A stretch of DNA of 64,000 nt, taken from Curvularia sp. ZM96 (Eukaryota; Ascomycota; Dothideomycetes; Pleosporales; Pleosporaceae). The stretch spans positions 3,038,001-3,102,000 of the forward strand of contig JAJGBQ010000001.1 in assembly GCA_022457065.1 (NCBI GenBank), in the 5' to 3' direction. The translations under genes and the position numbers were made by a program. Below the pieces are notes generated by a model. The model worked only from the letters and a program-made list of their open reading frames with translations, searched no databases and was not told where the DNA came from. Numbering within the stretch: position 1 is the stretch's first letter; the number at the start of each line of letters is the position of its first letter. Below, one piece after another: positions 46,784 through 58,583 of the stretch.

Positions 46784-48159
46784 CGGTGTGAAGTCTGCGC
46801 TCTGAGGAGAAAAGCAAACATGGGGTCGGACATTTTTGGGAAGAATCCTGTTGTAATACGATCGCAAACCCGGTCGTTGCGAGTCGTGTTAGCGGAAACT
46901 CAGAGAGCGCCTTGTCCACGCCGGCGAGGTGTCCCTAGAAAACTTCCAGAAATTCTCGTCTTGGCGATATACGGTCACCAATGAGACGACATGGTCACGG
47001 CACCGCATTGCGACGTTGGTTTGCTGCAAGGGGCCGTGGCCCTAAGCCCATCAGCAGTCACAGACATTGCAAAAGATGTCTGAATGCACGCGTCGCTGCA
47101 GTTCCGTTGGTTGGTGCGCCCCCCTATAAGCCCTACCTGTGTGATCACTGCAAGGGAAACCATGCCGGCACGCGCTCGAGGTGGATCCCGGCTCGAAACG
47201 CTGGCGCCAACCTTTCCGCCGTTGCAACGCTACAAATAAGGCCGACTTAACAGATCAGCATGCGATTGCGAGACTAGGCCTCACGCAAGTTGGGCTTGGC
47301 CGCAGAAACGCATGTCTATCATGATTTTGGTAGGTCTCATGGGTGATAGGCAAGATGCAAGTCGATCTGGGTCTTACGCATCGTCCAGGATCTCGGGCGA
47401 CCTCTGTCATCATCTCAAACTATATCTTCGCATGTCCTGCCCAAGTCGATGGGCACGTGTCAGAAACAGGCTGACTCTACGTAGTCCTCTTGTCTACTGA
47501 CTTTTTGCGAGGCGTAGGCTAAACTATATGTAGAAGTATCTAAGAAAGAACGCTCTAAAGAACTAGCTCTCCTTTTACTAGAGAACTAGAGGATGGTGAG
47601 TGCCGGCTGGACACGTGTTTTCGTGCCATTTCCGGATGTGCTACGTTCCCTTGCGTCCGTACCGGCGGAAGTCCCGGTGAGGCCTATTGTTAGCAAGCCG
47701 CTCACGGCATCATCAGACGAGAACGCAACAGGCTTAGATTACATCAGGGCTTAAATAAATCCCTATTTGCTTCTCTAAGGTGGAACCATAGTATCATCAA
47801 CACAATGGATGCTCTTACGAAGGGAAAATAAAGATCGCGATCATCACGTGATTCACACCATATGGTGTATACTAGAGTTAGGTCCATTTGGGTACAAATG
47901 TCTATTTCGCAGGGATCGCGCCCAGATACTTCTTATTTCCCTACCAAGGCTGTCTAGAACCTCGGCACTTCAACTGCCGAACAGATCGTCTGACATAAGC
48001 TGTGTACGGACCAGATCTGTAAAGTTAAGAATAGTAGATCTACAGTATGCTTGTCTCTGCGTTATTTTTGCTCCGCGCAATGCCTTTGGTAGTGCCCAGC
48101 ATCGCAATCTTGCGAAGTGTGAGTTTGATGAGACGAGACGTTTTCCTAGAGGAAGAAGT
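46784..48159. other. 1.38-kb intergenic region
   Basis: The left end is the CFEM gene promoter. Open frames here, including one with two CxxC pairs at 46981-47250 on the plus strand, have no further support. I see no gene. Confidence 0.5.
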
Positions 48160-48786
48160 CTATTGAGACGGGTCTGCCTTATCCAGTTCAGCCGACAGTT
48201 TTTGACGTGCTGCCTTGAATTTCTTAAAGGGATTGTGGTAGGCCAATTTAGCGTCGAAAGCAAAAGTATTGTCTTTCTCTTTCGGGGTGCCTGGTCGCTT
48301 GAGCTGAGAATTTGTTGGTCGGATTTCTGGACAGCTAGTTAGAACTAATAGATTGTAAGTGTGAGTAAAATGAGTACCTTCTCGTTCGTCATCAAAGCTC
48401 AGAACTTTGGGACGTTCGCGTTTTCGATTCTCTGGTAGTATCGTGTCGTTTGACCCAGTTGTGGCCCACGTCTGGGTAAGACTATTTGTTCTCCGCTGCT
48501 TTGAAGTGGTCTTGCTGGGCGTAGAGGTTCTTCTCGAATTGTCGGCTCGTGAGTGTTTTTTACCCTCACCCTCACCATTGTTACCGTCTTCTTCATCGCT
48601 AGAGAACAACTCCTTAAATCTAGAAGTCTTCGAATTGGTTGCTAAACTATTGATTTGATCAAGTCGAGCTGCTGCTGCACGCAGGCTATCCGCAGTTGGT
48701 CCATCATGCTTTTTTGGGAGAGGCTTTGCCCTCGCGACAGGCAGGTGAAGATGAAATGGCATCTTTGATAAGGCAGTGCGCAACAT
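48160..48786 (-). CDS. Small charged protein of unknown function, 191 aa
   Basis: Model on the minus strand: exons 48378-48786 and 48160-48326. The 51-bp intron (donor GTACTC, CTAAC branch, acceptor CTGTCCAG) is a multiple of three and has no stop, so an unspliced 208-residue form is also open. The intron-encoded stretch (THFTHTYNLLVLTS) is unlike the rest, which favours splicing. The protein is hydrophilic and Ser/Thr/Lys-rich, with an acidic patch (FSSDEEDGNNGEGEGKK) and a basic C-terminus (NPFKKFKAARQKLSAELDK), probably nuclear and largely disordered. A second ATG at 48762 may be the true start. I do not recognise the family. Confidence 0.6.
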   Translation of the reverse strand: MLRTALSKMPFHLHLPVARAKPLPKKHDGPTADSLRAAAARLDQINSLATNSKTSRFKELFSSDEEDGNNGEGEGKKHSRADNSRRTSTPSKTTSKQRRTNSLTQTWATTGSNDTILPENRKRERPKVLSFDDEREGTHFTHTYNLLVLTSCPEIRPTNSQLKRPGTPKEKDNTFAFDAKLAYHNPFKKFKAARQKLSAELDKADPSQ

Positions 48787-49366
48787 TGAGGGTAAAAGTA
48801 GAATCGTGAACTAGCGCGGCCTGGTGATGCGGTGAGACACGACTTTGCCAGATCAAGCGCGCATATGTGGGAAGCCGAGGTGAGGATGATATTGGCAATG
48901 TGAAAACTAGGGCAACTAATTTGCTAATCACTAAAACGTGGCAGTTTTAAAGTCATGATAATTAGGTGCTGTTTTGGTATGGCAGTTGGTCTTGGTATGT
49001 GATGTTTGCTCGCAAGACATGGGTGTTTAGGTCTCAAAACTGCGGCACAAGACATGACGAACTGTGGTAGCGAGAGACAAAGAATGTAGGAAAACTGCGC
49101 GTGCGCTTGTTTTGTGTTTCAAAAGTTGGTATTGAAGTTAGAACTGCATTGAATTTGATGTGGAATTAAAGTAAGTGCCTCAGCTTATCGCGGTCCGGCA
49201 AAAGTCTACTCGCTGAACCTCTGGCTGTACATCTCGGAAGGTGCCCTAGTTATTTTTCTTTTCGGATATACATGTAAGCCTCTGACCAAACTCTTCGAAG
49301 CCCCCGCAATCTATTCAACAGATCTCTACCCCGGAATTGGGTTCGATGTCCAAACTACGCTTGTTT
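48787..49366. other. Intergenic region
   Basis: It lies between the promoter of the small charged protein and the 3' end of the next minus-strand gene. I see no gene. Confidence 0.55.
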
Positions 49367-50877
49367 TCAGATCATACTGTACTTCCTTCTCAGTAATCCT
49401 CTCGTCTTGCCTGCACTATAGAACGGGATATCAAACTCATGAGATTCGTCAGAGTCCAGGACGTACTCGATCACGTTGTCAGCCACTATAAAGTCTCGGT
49501 CACTGCTTGTCTCTCGTGTACTGGCACGTTTGGAAGATGGGACCTTCAAACGCTTTGTACCCGAGCGCGAGCTTAATTCGCTTGTGTTCGTGCGCTTTTT
49601 TGACCTTGTTGACAAAGGTGAGCGACTACAGTCTGTAATGTTGTTTCCGAGATTTGAGTTGGATGGACGGGCCTTCAAGGTTGAGGTTGGTCCCAATGCT
49701 GGCTCATCGTCATCCCACTCGAAGGTAGGGTTGCTCGGATCTATTTTGACCTTCACCTCTTCAACATTGTCTTCGTCATTGTTGTCGTCGTTTTCCACAA
49801 TTTTCCGTGACCGCATGAAGGTTGATTGAGCGAACGTAGGAGAAGCGCATGGAGCCTCGCTCATAGTTCTGGCCCTCTTCTTGGCTTGAGCCATACACCC
49901 TGCGCTGTCGATGACCAGATGGTACAAATCTCTGACACGCAGTGCTGGTGCTACAGCCATTAGCTGTGCAACTTTGCTTCTTAGTTCAAAGTCGTCTATA
50001 TCCAGCAACGCCATGTCTGTCTGATTATCGTCCGTCACTTCGCTGGTTTTGCCTAACTCCTGCGACAACGGGATGTTCAGTTCAGGAAGTGTAGTGGGAA
50101 ATCCTCTTCGGCTCTCTGACTTAGTTTGGAGGTGGCGATATTGCCACGGGCCGGGTGTTTTGGCTTTTGTTCGCGAGAAAGTCCCTAAACCTTTCCCATC
50201 GCGCATGTTGGTCGGACGGCTGTTGCGTGTTTTGAATGCAGATCCACTTTGATCAGTCCTATGGCGGTGCCTGGAGATGTTGGAAAGGGTCTTGTGTGCA
50301 TTTCCCGTTGTCGCGTGTGGCATTGTGCATGCTGACTCCCGGCGGCGCGCGGTTGACTCATGAAAGAGTGGAGTTTCAGACTCCGAAGACGAGGACTCCC
50401 TTGGTGAGTGGAGCGTATGCGCAGGTTGTGAACTGCGCAAAGTAAAGCCGGACGAGACGTAACTGTCCTGAAATGGGGTTACACTCCTGCTTCTTTGGCG
50501 AGACCATGCCGAAAGATTTTGATGTTGTTTTCTAGATTGCTCTAGATCTGGGAGAGCAGTGGCAGGGCGGACGGGATTGGAAGTGACTCTGTGATAGTTA
50601 GTTGCTCCGACATTTCACATCTTAGTCTCAGCAGGAATGTTCTATAGGTTATTTACCCTCGATTGCTACGCAGCCTAAAGCATGAACTGACTGATGCCAC
50701 GGACTCGCTTGACTCACTATCAAGCGTAATTGGCATGTCGTGAGAAGCGCCCAAGCGTGGATCAGCCCCCATAGTGAAGGCATTTCTTATGTCACGGCCG
50801 GATGCTGAACCTTTTTTGGACGGCTTGAGTCTTTTCTTTGACCGACGGTGCTTCTTCTGGCCTTTTTCTGGGGCCAT
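49367..50877 (-). CDS. Charged, probably nuclear protein of unknown function, 480 aa
   Basis: Model on the minus strand: exons 50657-50877 and 49367-50588. The 68-bp intron has donor GTAAAT, branch ACTAAC and acceptor ATCACAG, and joins two frames open across the junction. The N-terminus is extremely basic (MAPEKGQKKHRRSKKRLKPS), a likely nuclear signal. Most of the protein is Ser/Thr/Arg-rich and disordered. The one ordered-looking part (about residues 270-315: DDFELRSKVAQLMAVAPALR, RVRDLYHLVIDSAG) is helical and might be a small UBA/CUE-like three-helix domain. Acidic runs follow (ENDDNNDEDNVEEVKV). Upstream ATGs in the same frame would add a stretch of mixed character; the basic start is preferred. 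Confidence 0.68.
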
Positions 50878-52102
50878 GTCGATTCTTTGGTGGTTTTTTC
50901 TGGCTCCGATGGCAGCGGAGGCAGTAATTGATGCGGCTAGGGGAGGCAAGGTCTGGGCGTGTAAACGAGATGGCGCCAACAACTCGGATAGAGAAGCGAT
51001 GCAGAAACGCAATGGCCCATGTTGTTTTGGTTTATTTGTGTCCCCTCTAACGAACGAATTGTGCTCACTGCTTAAACCGTATGGCAAAAGTATAGGCAAA
51101 CGCGTACCCATTGCGCTAAGCTAGACGTGAGAGTGCGGCAACAAAATTGGACAAAGCTTTAGGCGATACAGGGTGGCAAACGGTTGAGCAGTCAGCAAGA
51201 GATAGAAGCACGCAATCTCATTTTGCACAGGCAAGTGCAATGTGAGAGAACCCATGGCCGGTCCTCGGGGCGCATGTGGCGCAGGCGGAGGTGTGGCGGG
51301 GGTGGTGGCTGGGCCATTTCCAACGGTACCGCACAGTCTATAGCGTTCTTTTTCCTCTCAACTATTATTATCCAGAACAGACGTGCGTGATCTCCTACCT
51401 CATCACTTGATGATCACCTAGCAGCGGCAAGCGAGCGACCAATGAGTGAACAGTGAGTGAACAGTGGGCAGCCAGTGAGCAGCTGAGCTGGTCGCACCCG
51501 GACTGAGGGGAAGTGCATACTAACGTGAAAAGTAAGCAGAAAAAGGAACCATGTGCGATCATCCAGGGGCAAAGGAGGTTGGGGAAAGGAGCCCAGAGAG
51601 ACACTCAGACGAGGTGAAGAATGCCTGCTGCTGAAGACATGGGATGTTGTTCTAGGCCTGACGAGGACGAGGAGGATACCTGCATGACTCCACTATATGA
51701 TCGGAGGACGGGAGAGAGCGAGCCACGAATGCACAACATCGCAAGCAGCGCCAACAAAGCGTATGGTGCGACAGCGGTTATGTAAGGCCAGTCAGCCAGA
51801 CGACGTTGTTCGCGGTGTGGGGCCGAGGACGACTGGCAAAGATACAATAGAGAGCGGGAGTGCCCCTGGTCGCGCTACGGCACGACACGAGGTCGAGCGC
51901 CCCAGCCATCTCCACTCAGCACGTCGACAGCACGGCGACAACATCATCAAGACAACACACAGCATCCACGCCAACGGCTTGACCGCTCTTCTCACACGCG
52001 CCAGTCGCCTTGCATTTATGAGTGCCCCCATCGCGCCGTATGGGGCAAGTTCCTAGAGTCTACCACCGTGATTTCGCCATTCCAGGTTCCACCCGCTCGC
52101 GA
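50878..52102. other. Divergent intergenic region and unresolved BTB gene 5' end
   Basis: The left part is promoter for the minus-strand gene. Near 51430-51480 there is a short imperfect repeat around AGTGAGTGAACAGTGAGTGAA. A short candidate coding start lies at 52018 (MSAPIAPYGASS then stop) and may belong to the BTB gene through an intron I could not resolve. Confidence 0.45.
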
Positions 52103-54231
52103 ATGGCTTCTGGTAGCATTGGCCATGTGCCCGCCCCGACCTTTGCTGAGTATGTAGACGACCCTTTTCTCGACCACGTTCGCGATGGAGAGGGTGCATC
52201 GCACACACATGCCCAAGCCGAGACCACCTTGATCCATGGGGCGCCGCCTGCGAGGGCGCTGCAATGCACGCTGGCGCAACCGTCGCAGTCGCCCTCGCAG
52301 TGCATCTCAGTGCGCCCCGCCCTGTCGCACCGCCTCTATTCCCATCAACTACACGTACGAGCAAAAGCTAAGCTACAACGCGATAGACTACTTTCCGGAC
52401 CCATGATCGATATCTACGTAGGCGAGTCGAAGCGCCACTGGGCGCTGCACCGCAACCTGCTGTGCCACCACTCCGAGGCTCTGGAGAATGAGCTTCTAGG
52501 CGATGCAAACGGCAACACGAGGAAGGACCGCCTCGATCTGCCCGAATACGATCCAGCCGGCTTCGAGCTGCTTGTCAAATGGCTCTACCAAGGTAGTCTG
52601 GACGATGTCTCCGACATGGTTGATGAAAACCAAAAATACGACTACGCTGTGACCTGTCACAAACTCTATCTTCTTTGTGAACGCTTCCACATGACCCAGC
52701 TAAAGAACGTTGCCATGGACCAGTATAGAAAAGGCCTAAACGAAGCCGAGTTGGTCCCCGACGCTGAAGAGATTGACGACATTTACCGCAAGAGTCCCAA
52801 GGGCTCGCCTTTCCGTCTGCTGATGACCCGCATCGCTGCACGCCAGATCATGGACCCTGCCAGTGAGCGTGATGTCGAGACGTATCGAGGGTGCTTCACA
52901 GACAACCCCGATTTTGCCATCGATCTGGTCAAGGAAATCAGATCCAGCACTGGCGGTATGCTATTCAACGATCCAACAGAAAAGGGGAACGAGTGCCTCT
53001 ATCATGACCACGAAGCCGGTCCCAACTGTTACACCAAGGACAAACTAAAAGGGAAACAAGGTGTGTAGCTTTGCTTTGGTTGCAATCCATTTCCAGCTCC
53101 GCCGTACTCCACCCCTTTTTTTGGTTTCGCAACTCGCGTAGTAACTTCGATTAACCAGCAAAGAAGAGGGTCGGCCGCTCATCCGCCAAATCAATTCCCT
53201 ACATCAGCTCCGACCAGCGCAGCCGCCCTCCCCTCCCTCATCTCCAGACAGAGCCTCCCCCAGCGCCTCCTCTACCAACTCGCCCACGCGAGAGAAACCC
53301 TCTCCGCCGCTGCCTGACAAGTCCGGTGAGTACGACAGTTGGCACATCGAAGGAAATGGCAGTGGCTACTCAGCCGGTCAAGGAAGCCCTCCGAGACAGG
53401 GAGAAGGAGATGGAAAGGCTGCGCAAGGTGTCTCCCCCGGAGAGAAGACGCCTAGGTCCAACCCAGATCAACGGGACGAAAACTCACGAGTCACACCCAG
53501 CCCTCGACGAGCACCACCGAAGCTCCGAAGACACGTATCGCCTAGCGAAAGATAGCCAGGCTGCTAATGGATCTGATGGTGAGGGCGAAGGAGGGCCTGT
53601 ACAGCTATTACAAGCATCCTCACGCCGCGGCATATGGGAGTGGGCCAAAGTAGGCACTGGTAGATTGGGTATGATTGGAAGTATACCTGAAGCTCAAGAA
53701 GACGGCTTCGATGTTTCGTCCGCTATAGCTTCCGAGAAGAACGACTTGCAGCCGGACGAGCAGACACCGCCTTCCAAGGTCACAGTCTTTGGACTATCTC
53801 ATTCAAACATCGCTCCCTCCCCCTCATTCTCGCAGACAAAACGATCCTCCGACGAACTTGTCGCTGCCTCATCGGCCACCACTACCCCTGCTACTCTCAA
53901 CCGCCCCACTCAGTCATGGACGAACGGCAAGCAAATCACGCCCATGCCCATATCCGAGCACAGCCCTCCTCTCACGCCTGAGACTCCGACCCCACCCCAG
54001 CGCCAACGAGACACGCCGGTCGATACCACCGGTACACCATCTAAGGATGCACCAGCCGTTGAGAGCACATCCGCTACCAAACCACAATCAAACGGCGCTT
54101 CACCAAGAGCAACTAGCCCAGCAACCCCGACCGCATCTGACTCGACGATCACCCCAGTGCGAAAGTACAAGATTGTCCTCAATCCAAACATGATTTCACC
54201 CGGGCGGAGTGGCCCCAGCCTAGGGAAATGA
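52103..54231 (+). CDS. BTB/POZ-domain protein with long disordered C-terminus; 5' end uncertain
   Basis: Working model: exons 52103-53060 and 53159-54231 (98-bp intron, donor GTGTGT, acceptor TTAACCAG), 676 aa. The BTB domain begins at about 52394 (SGPMIDIYVGESKRHWALHR, then LPEYDPAGFELLVKWLYQG, a typical BTB beta-strand/helix layout), followed by helical LYLLCERFHMTQLKNVAMDQ and YHDHEAGPNC. BTB proteins dimerise and often act as Cullin-3 adaptors or in chromatin. The ~355-residue C-terminus is Ser/Thr/Pro-rich. Upstream of the domain the modelled frame reads poorly, whereas another frame gives INYTYEQKLSYNAIDYF running straight into the domain if one base were present near 52393. From 53200 to 53560 a second frame is also open and of similar composition, so the C-terminal reading is provisional. 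Confidence 0.65.
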
Positions 54232-54938
54232 TGAATTTCCCGCTCTTTCGGTTACGATTTTTAATGAAAAAAAGATACCCAATATATATACGTATGACGT
54301 AGCGTTTTGTGCTTATTATTAGATTTTCGGAAATGATAGTTTTCTAGATTGAAATGTGTTCAACTTTTCCACAAATGATATGGTTCATGTGAAGTCGGCC
54401 TGCACCTGATTGCGACTTTAGCTATATCATCATGACTTCCAAGGGCTTCTTGTCTAGGTTGATACACTGTTTAGTTAGGTCCACTACTCTCCCTTTACTT
54501 TCATTCGACCAGCATATACAAAGTGGTCAGACTATGTACTACTACTCATACCAGCCTAGCTCTAATAAAACCAGGGATCAACATCCAAATGCTACTCCCG
54601 CACTAACACATCAGGATACTTCTTCAGCGAGCGGTAGACCACGCAACACACACCGGATATTGAAGCAGTGGCGGTTGTTTCCAGCACGTCGAAGTCATGG
54701 AATTCAGCAAACAGTCTTCATCGATATCCTCGTCAACCCATTGTTTACCCGGCGGCGACCTCGGCTGGTCGTTGCCATTGTCGTCGTCGTCAAAGGATAC
54801 GACCTCGAGGACTGCCATCATTTGCTCCAGCTTGTAAATGTGTGCCGTCGCTTGTCGATGACCCAGATTACTTCTTCCGTTTCCTCCCATCGTTTTTCAT
54901 TTTTCATATATAAATCTAGGAATGCCGCTATGCTATTT
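54232..54938. other. 3' flank with helicase-relic remnants
   Basis: The left part is AT-rich 3' flank of the BTB gene. From about 54938 down to 54830 the minus strand still encodes a helicase-relic continuation (SIAAFLDLYMKNEKRWEETE) in a shifted frame, and further pieces (VDEDIDEDCL near 54730). Confidence 0.5.
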
Positions 54939-55991
54939 TTAGCGCGCAATGGCTGCTTCTAAGGTAGCTTGTTGGTTGCGGGTGTCCTGTATATTCGCAA
55001 CAACCAACGAGTAGACAATGCAGATATGCTCTTGACCTAGGCGATGCGTGCGGCCCTTCACCTGCTGCTCCTTGTCTAGCGACTCTGGGACTTCGACTAG
55101 CACCTGGACCCATGCCCCCTTCTGGAAGTTTGTTCCGATGCCAGCAACCTCCTGGCTGGTAATCAGAACTTGAAGGGGATTAGTTGGGCTTACATTGTTC
55201 ACGGCCTCTCGGATTTGCGATCGTTGGTCGTTTAGAGTCTTCGCATGTAGGTTCAAGACACGGCCATTCGTCGCCAGCTCTGGTACTGCCAAGCGGATCT
55301 CCGTGAAGAGTTCATGGACAACCCTCGGCAAGGAGGACCGGAGCGCTGGAACGCCCTCTCTCAGCACTAGGCTAGCGACTGGGCGTGAGCTTGGTTGTTG
55401 CGGGCTCAGTCATGGCTGGCGCGGGCTTCGTAGAGACATTATATAATTATCCATCAAATGACCAAAACTGCTCACAGTTGCGTAGCTGTTGGTCAGTGTA
55501 GTCAGCATTACCAGCAGTATCTCTCTATAGGACTGGCAGACCTGACGCTACTGCCTTTCGCATTGACCTTCGCTGGGCAGACCTGCACGCTCAGCATCGG
55601 CGTCTGGTTTAAAGCTGGATCGTTGCGACAGTATCCTCTCTGGGTCGAATAACGGCAATTCTGGTAGCGAAACATTTACCAGCATGATGGGCTTGATTGG
55701 TGCTCGTAAGGTTTGGGTGAATCGCCGGATCAGCTATATAGGCATGAGTTTGGTGTAGTATACGGATGGAGCCGCACTTACCAGACTGAGAGTATCATGT
55801 TGGGTGATATAGGATTGGCGCTGCTCTTCCTCGACCCAATCACTGGCATTGTCGTCGCTGTGCTTGTCGTTGGAATCCTCTTTAGCACTCAATACACCAG
55901 GCGTGGCCTCTACCCTAGCGCGTCCAACATCTTTGCGAGCAAGAAGACAGGACTGATGACCGCGAGCCTCGTCGGCTAGATCTTCGACTTT

Positions 55992-56027
<36 letters not shown>

Positions 56028-56231
56028 AGTCTGACCCGAAGATGAGGCGTAGATAGCAAGCACAGATTGAGCCTGTAGCTGGGCGTGGAAATAGTAGATA
56101 GGCGGCGAAGTTGGTGTGGATATAGAGTGTAAGAACGTGTTAGAGTTATAGATATGACGGTGGGGAAGTGGTTGAATGAGTAAAGAATTTGAGAGATGTT
56201 GAATGAGTGCAGAATAGCGATTGAGTGCCAT
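54939..56231 (-). pseudogene. SNF2-family helicase relic with two in-frame stops
   Basis: Read on the minus strand: exon 1 at 55782-56231, a 48-bp GT-AG intron (55734-55781), then exon 2 from 55733. One frame continues to 54939 but is interrupted by TAG at 55548-55550 and TGA at 55410-55412. The 3' part carries SNF2 helicase C-terminal motifs: LITSQEVAGIGTNFQKGAWV (motif V region) and KGRTHRLGQ (motif VI, arginine finger). The N-terminal helicase half (Walker A, DEAH) is absent. Both stops are explained by single C-to-T changes (CAG to TAG, CGA to TGA), a pattern seen with repeat-induced point mutation, though two sites prove nothing. A (GT)16 run lies inside exon 1. After the TAA at 54939 recognisable sequence continues in another frame. 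Confidence 0.75.
55993..56024. repeat. (GT)16 microsatellite
   Basis: Sixteen uninterrupted GT units. On the minus strand they lie in exon 1 of the helicase relic and would encode alternating Thr-His. Likely polymorphic in length. Confidence 0.95.
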
Positions 56232-57365
56232 GGTTTTATCTGGGGCTAGCTGTTTGTCAAAAGAAGAACATCAAGTGCGTGACGTGCTGGAGTTAAGGCA
56301 AAGGCTAAACAGTGAAAGTGTGGAGAGAAAAATCTAGAAAATGAGAGTTTGGAGAGGCCGGTGGAAGGCGGGCGTAAATAGCACCGGGGAACGTGCTGGA
56401 ACTAGGATTAGGACAGCTAGATGTAATGTACTTAGAAATTTAGTAGTTGCTACCTTTGCTATAAGGATATAGTTTGCCAGGTGAAACTATAACTTCAAGA
56501 GGAGGACACGATGGAATCATCTAGTCATCGCATAGAAGCAGCGAGGAAGCTCCACAGTGCTATTAGACCTGGAAGAATGTGTTAAAGGAGCTTGGTTACA
56601 AACGTTCGTTACCAGACCCTTATTCCTGTTTGACACACACTGGCGCGCATCATCACATCATGTGCTCGATTGTGTACCAGCTTTGCTGATATCCGCATGT
56701 CTCGGTGTACAGACACACGTCATCCCTGGTCCAAGATTCGCGCACCTGAGGCCATCTTCGGCTTACTCCTCAGCTTTCTAAGGTAATTTACGAAGTGTCG
56801 ACATCGCGACCATCTCAGGAAGCTGTGCATTCGGAAGATGACACAGTTTGGGGATATGGCGTGTCGGTACTCGGCCATGCCGGTAGGCGATCATATCAGT
56901 AGCATGAAATTAGGCTCCAGGAAATCCGGGTGGGAAAACAAGAGAAGAAAAGTGGCAGCTGATGAGAGCAGATACAGACGGTAATAAACCCAAATGCGAC
57001 GACCTCCGCACGAGGGAGAACTATGTTTGGGCGCGCAACACTCTAGCGCTCGTCTGACATGCAGAAGCAGCGCGCCGATGGCTATGTCGGTATTACAGAG
57101 ATGGCGCCTATCGGCAGATACCTTTGATGCAAACACATGCATAATACATGGATCTCCAGACCGGGGTTGTGGCGCAGAGGAACCTCATTGGTATTGGACG
57201 CCTTGAGAACGAGCACCGCCCATAATGATATCACGGCGAGGCCGAGAGATACACTCGTAGAGCTCAGGTCCTGAGTATACCTTTAAGCCAAATCTCGGCC
57301 GTTCACGATTGATATGACAAGATGCGTTTCACTTTCTTCGTCACTTTTCCGATCAAAACATCACA
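56232..57365. other. 1.1-kb intergenic region
   Basis: It is AT-rich near the relic. I see no gene. The last ~100 bp before 57366 are presumably leader for the rhodopsin-like gene. Confidence 0.55.
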
Positions 57366-58583
57366 ATGGCGATGACCACTGCTCGACCAACCGCTCCTGC
57401 AGACATGCCGGGGTCTTTATGGAACTTACCGGCAATGCCACCGCCTGATAGTCGAGCATCAAATTTCCAAGATCCAGAGACTCACGATGCAGAGCTAATC
57501 GTATTGAACGCTGTATTCCTAAGTGTTACGTTGCTAGCGGTGGCGCTACGTTTCGCTGCACGCTGCAACTCCAAAGAGACACTTGGCTGGGATGATTGTA
57601 AGTTGCTGTGCTTTTATACTTTAGCCTAGCTCATCCAAGGTAGTGTTCTGCGTGCTTGCGACACTCGCCTCGGCTGCCCATAGTGGACTCATGATATCTA
57701 GTGAGTGACCGGTCTACTTCGTTGTGCTTGCATGACTCTAATCAACGCGCTAGCTCTCGATATTGGCTACGGCAGGCATTTATGGGACATTCGCGCAGTG
57801 ACTCTAACCCATTCGAGAGTGTTGGTATGTTCCTCTTGTACAAGTATCTTCTGTTTTTAACCTACCGTAGCGATTCAGTCAGCTATCTACAGTGTACATC
57901 ATCGGCATCTGCTTTGCGAAGCTGTCCGTTTTGTTGTTGTACCTTCGATTCTTCGAAGTCGTCGACTTCACACGCCATCTTATTCACTTCGGCATCTTCT
58001 TGACCCTTTTTACGTCTGCGGCATTCATGGGCCATGGGATCGCGCAAGCAGTAGTGTGCATTAATGTTTCGGCTGTGACAAACAAATTCTGTCAAGCAGT
58101 CAGCAAGGTCGTCGTTGCTCAAGCAGCTGTAAATGTTGTAATGGACTTTTACATATTAATGATCCCGCTTCAGCAAATCTACAAACTTAATATGGACCTG
58201 CAGCGGAAGCTTACACTTGCTGCTGTATTCGGAATAGGACTTGTGTAAGTCACTCCGCCCAAGACACGATCTCCAAAGACTAAACTTAACGTAAAAGGGC
58301 TTGCATCGCCAGCGCTCTTCGCTTAGGGTGATCAGTCAGGAATCTGCATGAATCTGATATCTTGTGGGCGGCTGCTCTGATCTCGGAAATGACCATTGTT
58401 GAGATGAACATCGTCATCATCGCACCCTGTCTTTGTCTTCTTGTCTGCTACTACAAAGCGCAGCATCAGCGAGATATCCGGCCTTCGAACATCATAGACA
58501 AACAGCGGACAAAAACTGTCATCGAAAGACTTTTTTTCTGGAGCACAGCACAGAGACGCACACTGCGAGATGCAGAAATCTGA
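57366..58583 (+). pseudogene. Rhodopsin-like fungal membrane protein gene with an in-frame TGA
   Basis: Model: exons 57366-57597, 57644-57700, 57754-57824, 57871-58244 and 58298 onwards. All introns are GT-AG and every junction keeps frame. The product matches the fungal rhodopsin-domain integral membrane family without a CFEM domain: first helix ELIVLNAVFLSVTLLAVALR, LGWDD, LDIGYGRHLWDIR, then YIIGICFAKLSVLLLYLRFF and CINVSAVTNKFCQAVSK. In exon 5 the frame reads ACIASALRLG, then TGA at 58329-58331, and continues without shift into SVRNLHESDILW and AAALISEMTIVEMNIVIIAP to 58583. No alternative splice I tried removes the TGA. As it stands the protein stops at 255 aa and loses its last membrane helix. 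Confidence 0.65.

Noticed and set aside
46981..47250. 89-codon frame with CxxC pairs as a zinc-binding protein
   Set aside because: Only two CxxC pairs, generic composition and no conserved spacing of a known finger; probably chance.
47809..48342. 177-codon plus-strand frame
   Set aside because: Its 3' part is antisense to the better-supported minus-strand gene at 48160-48786; no domain.
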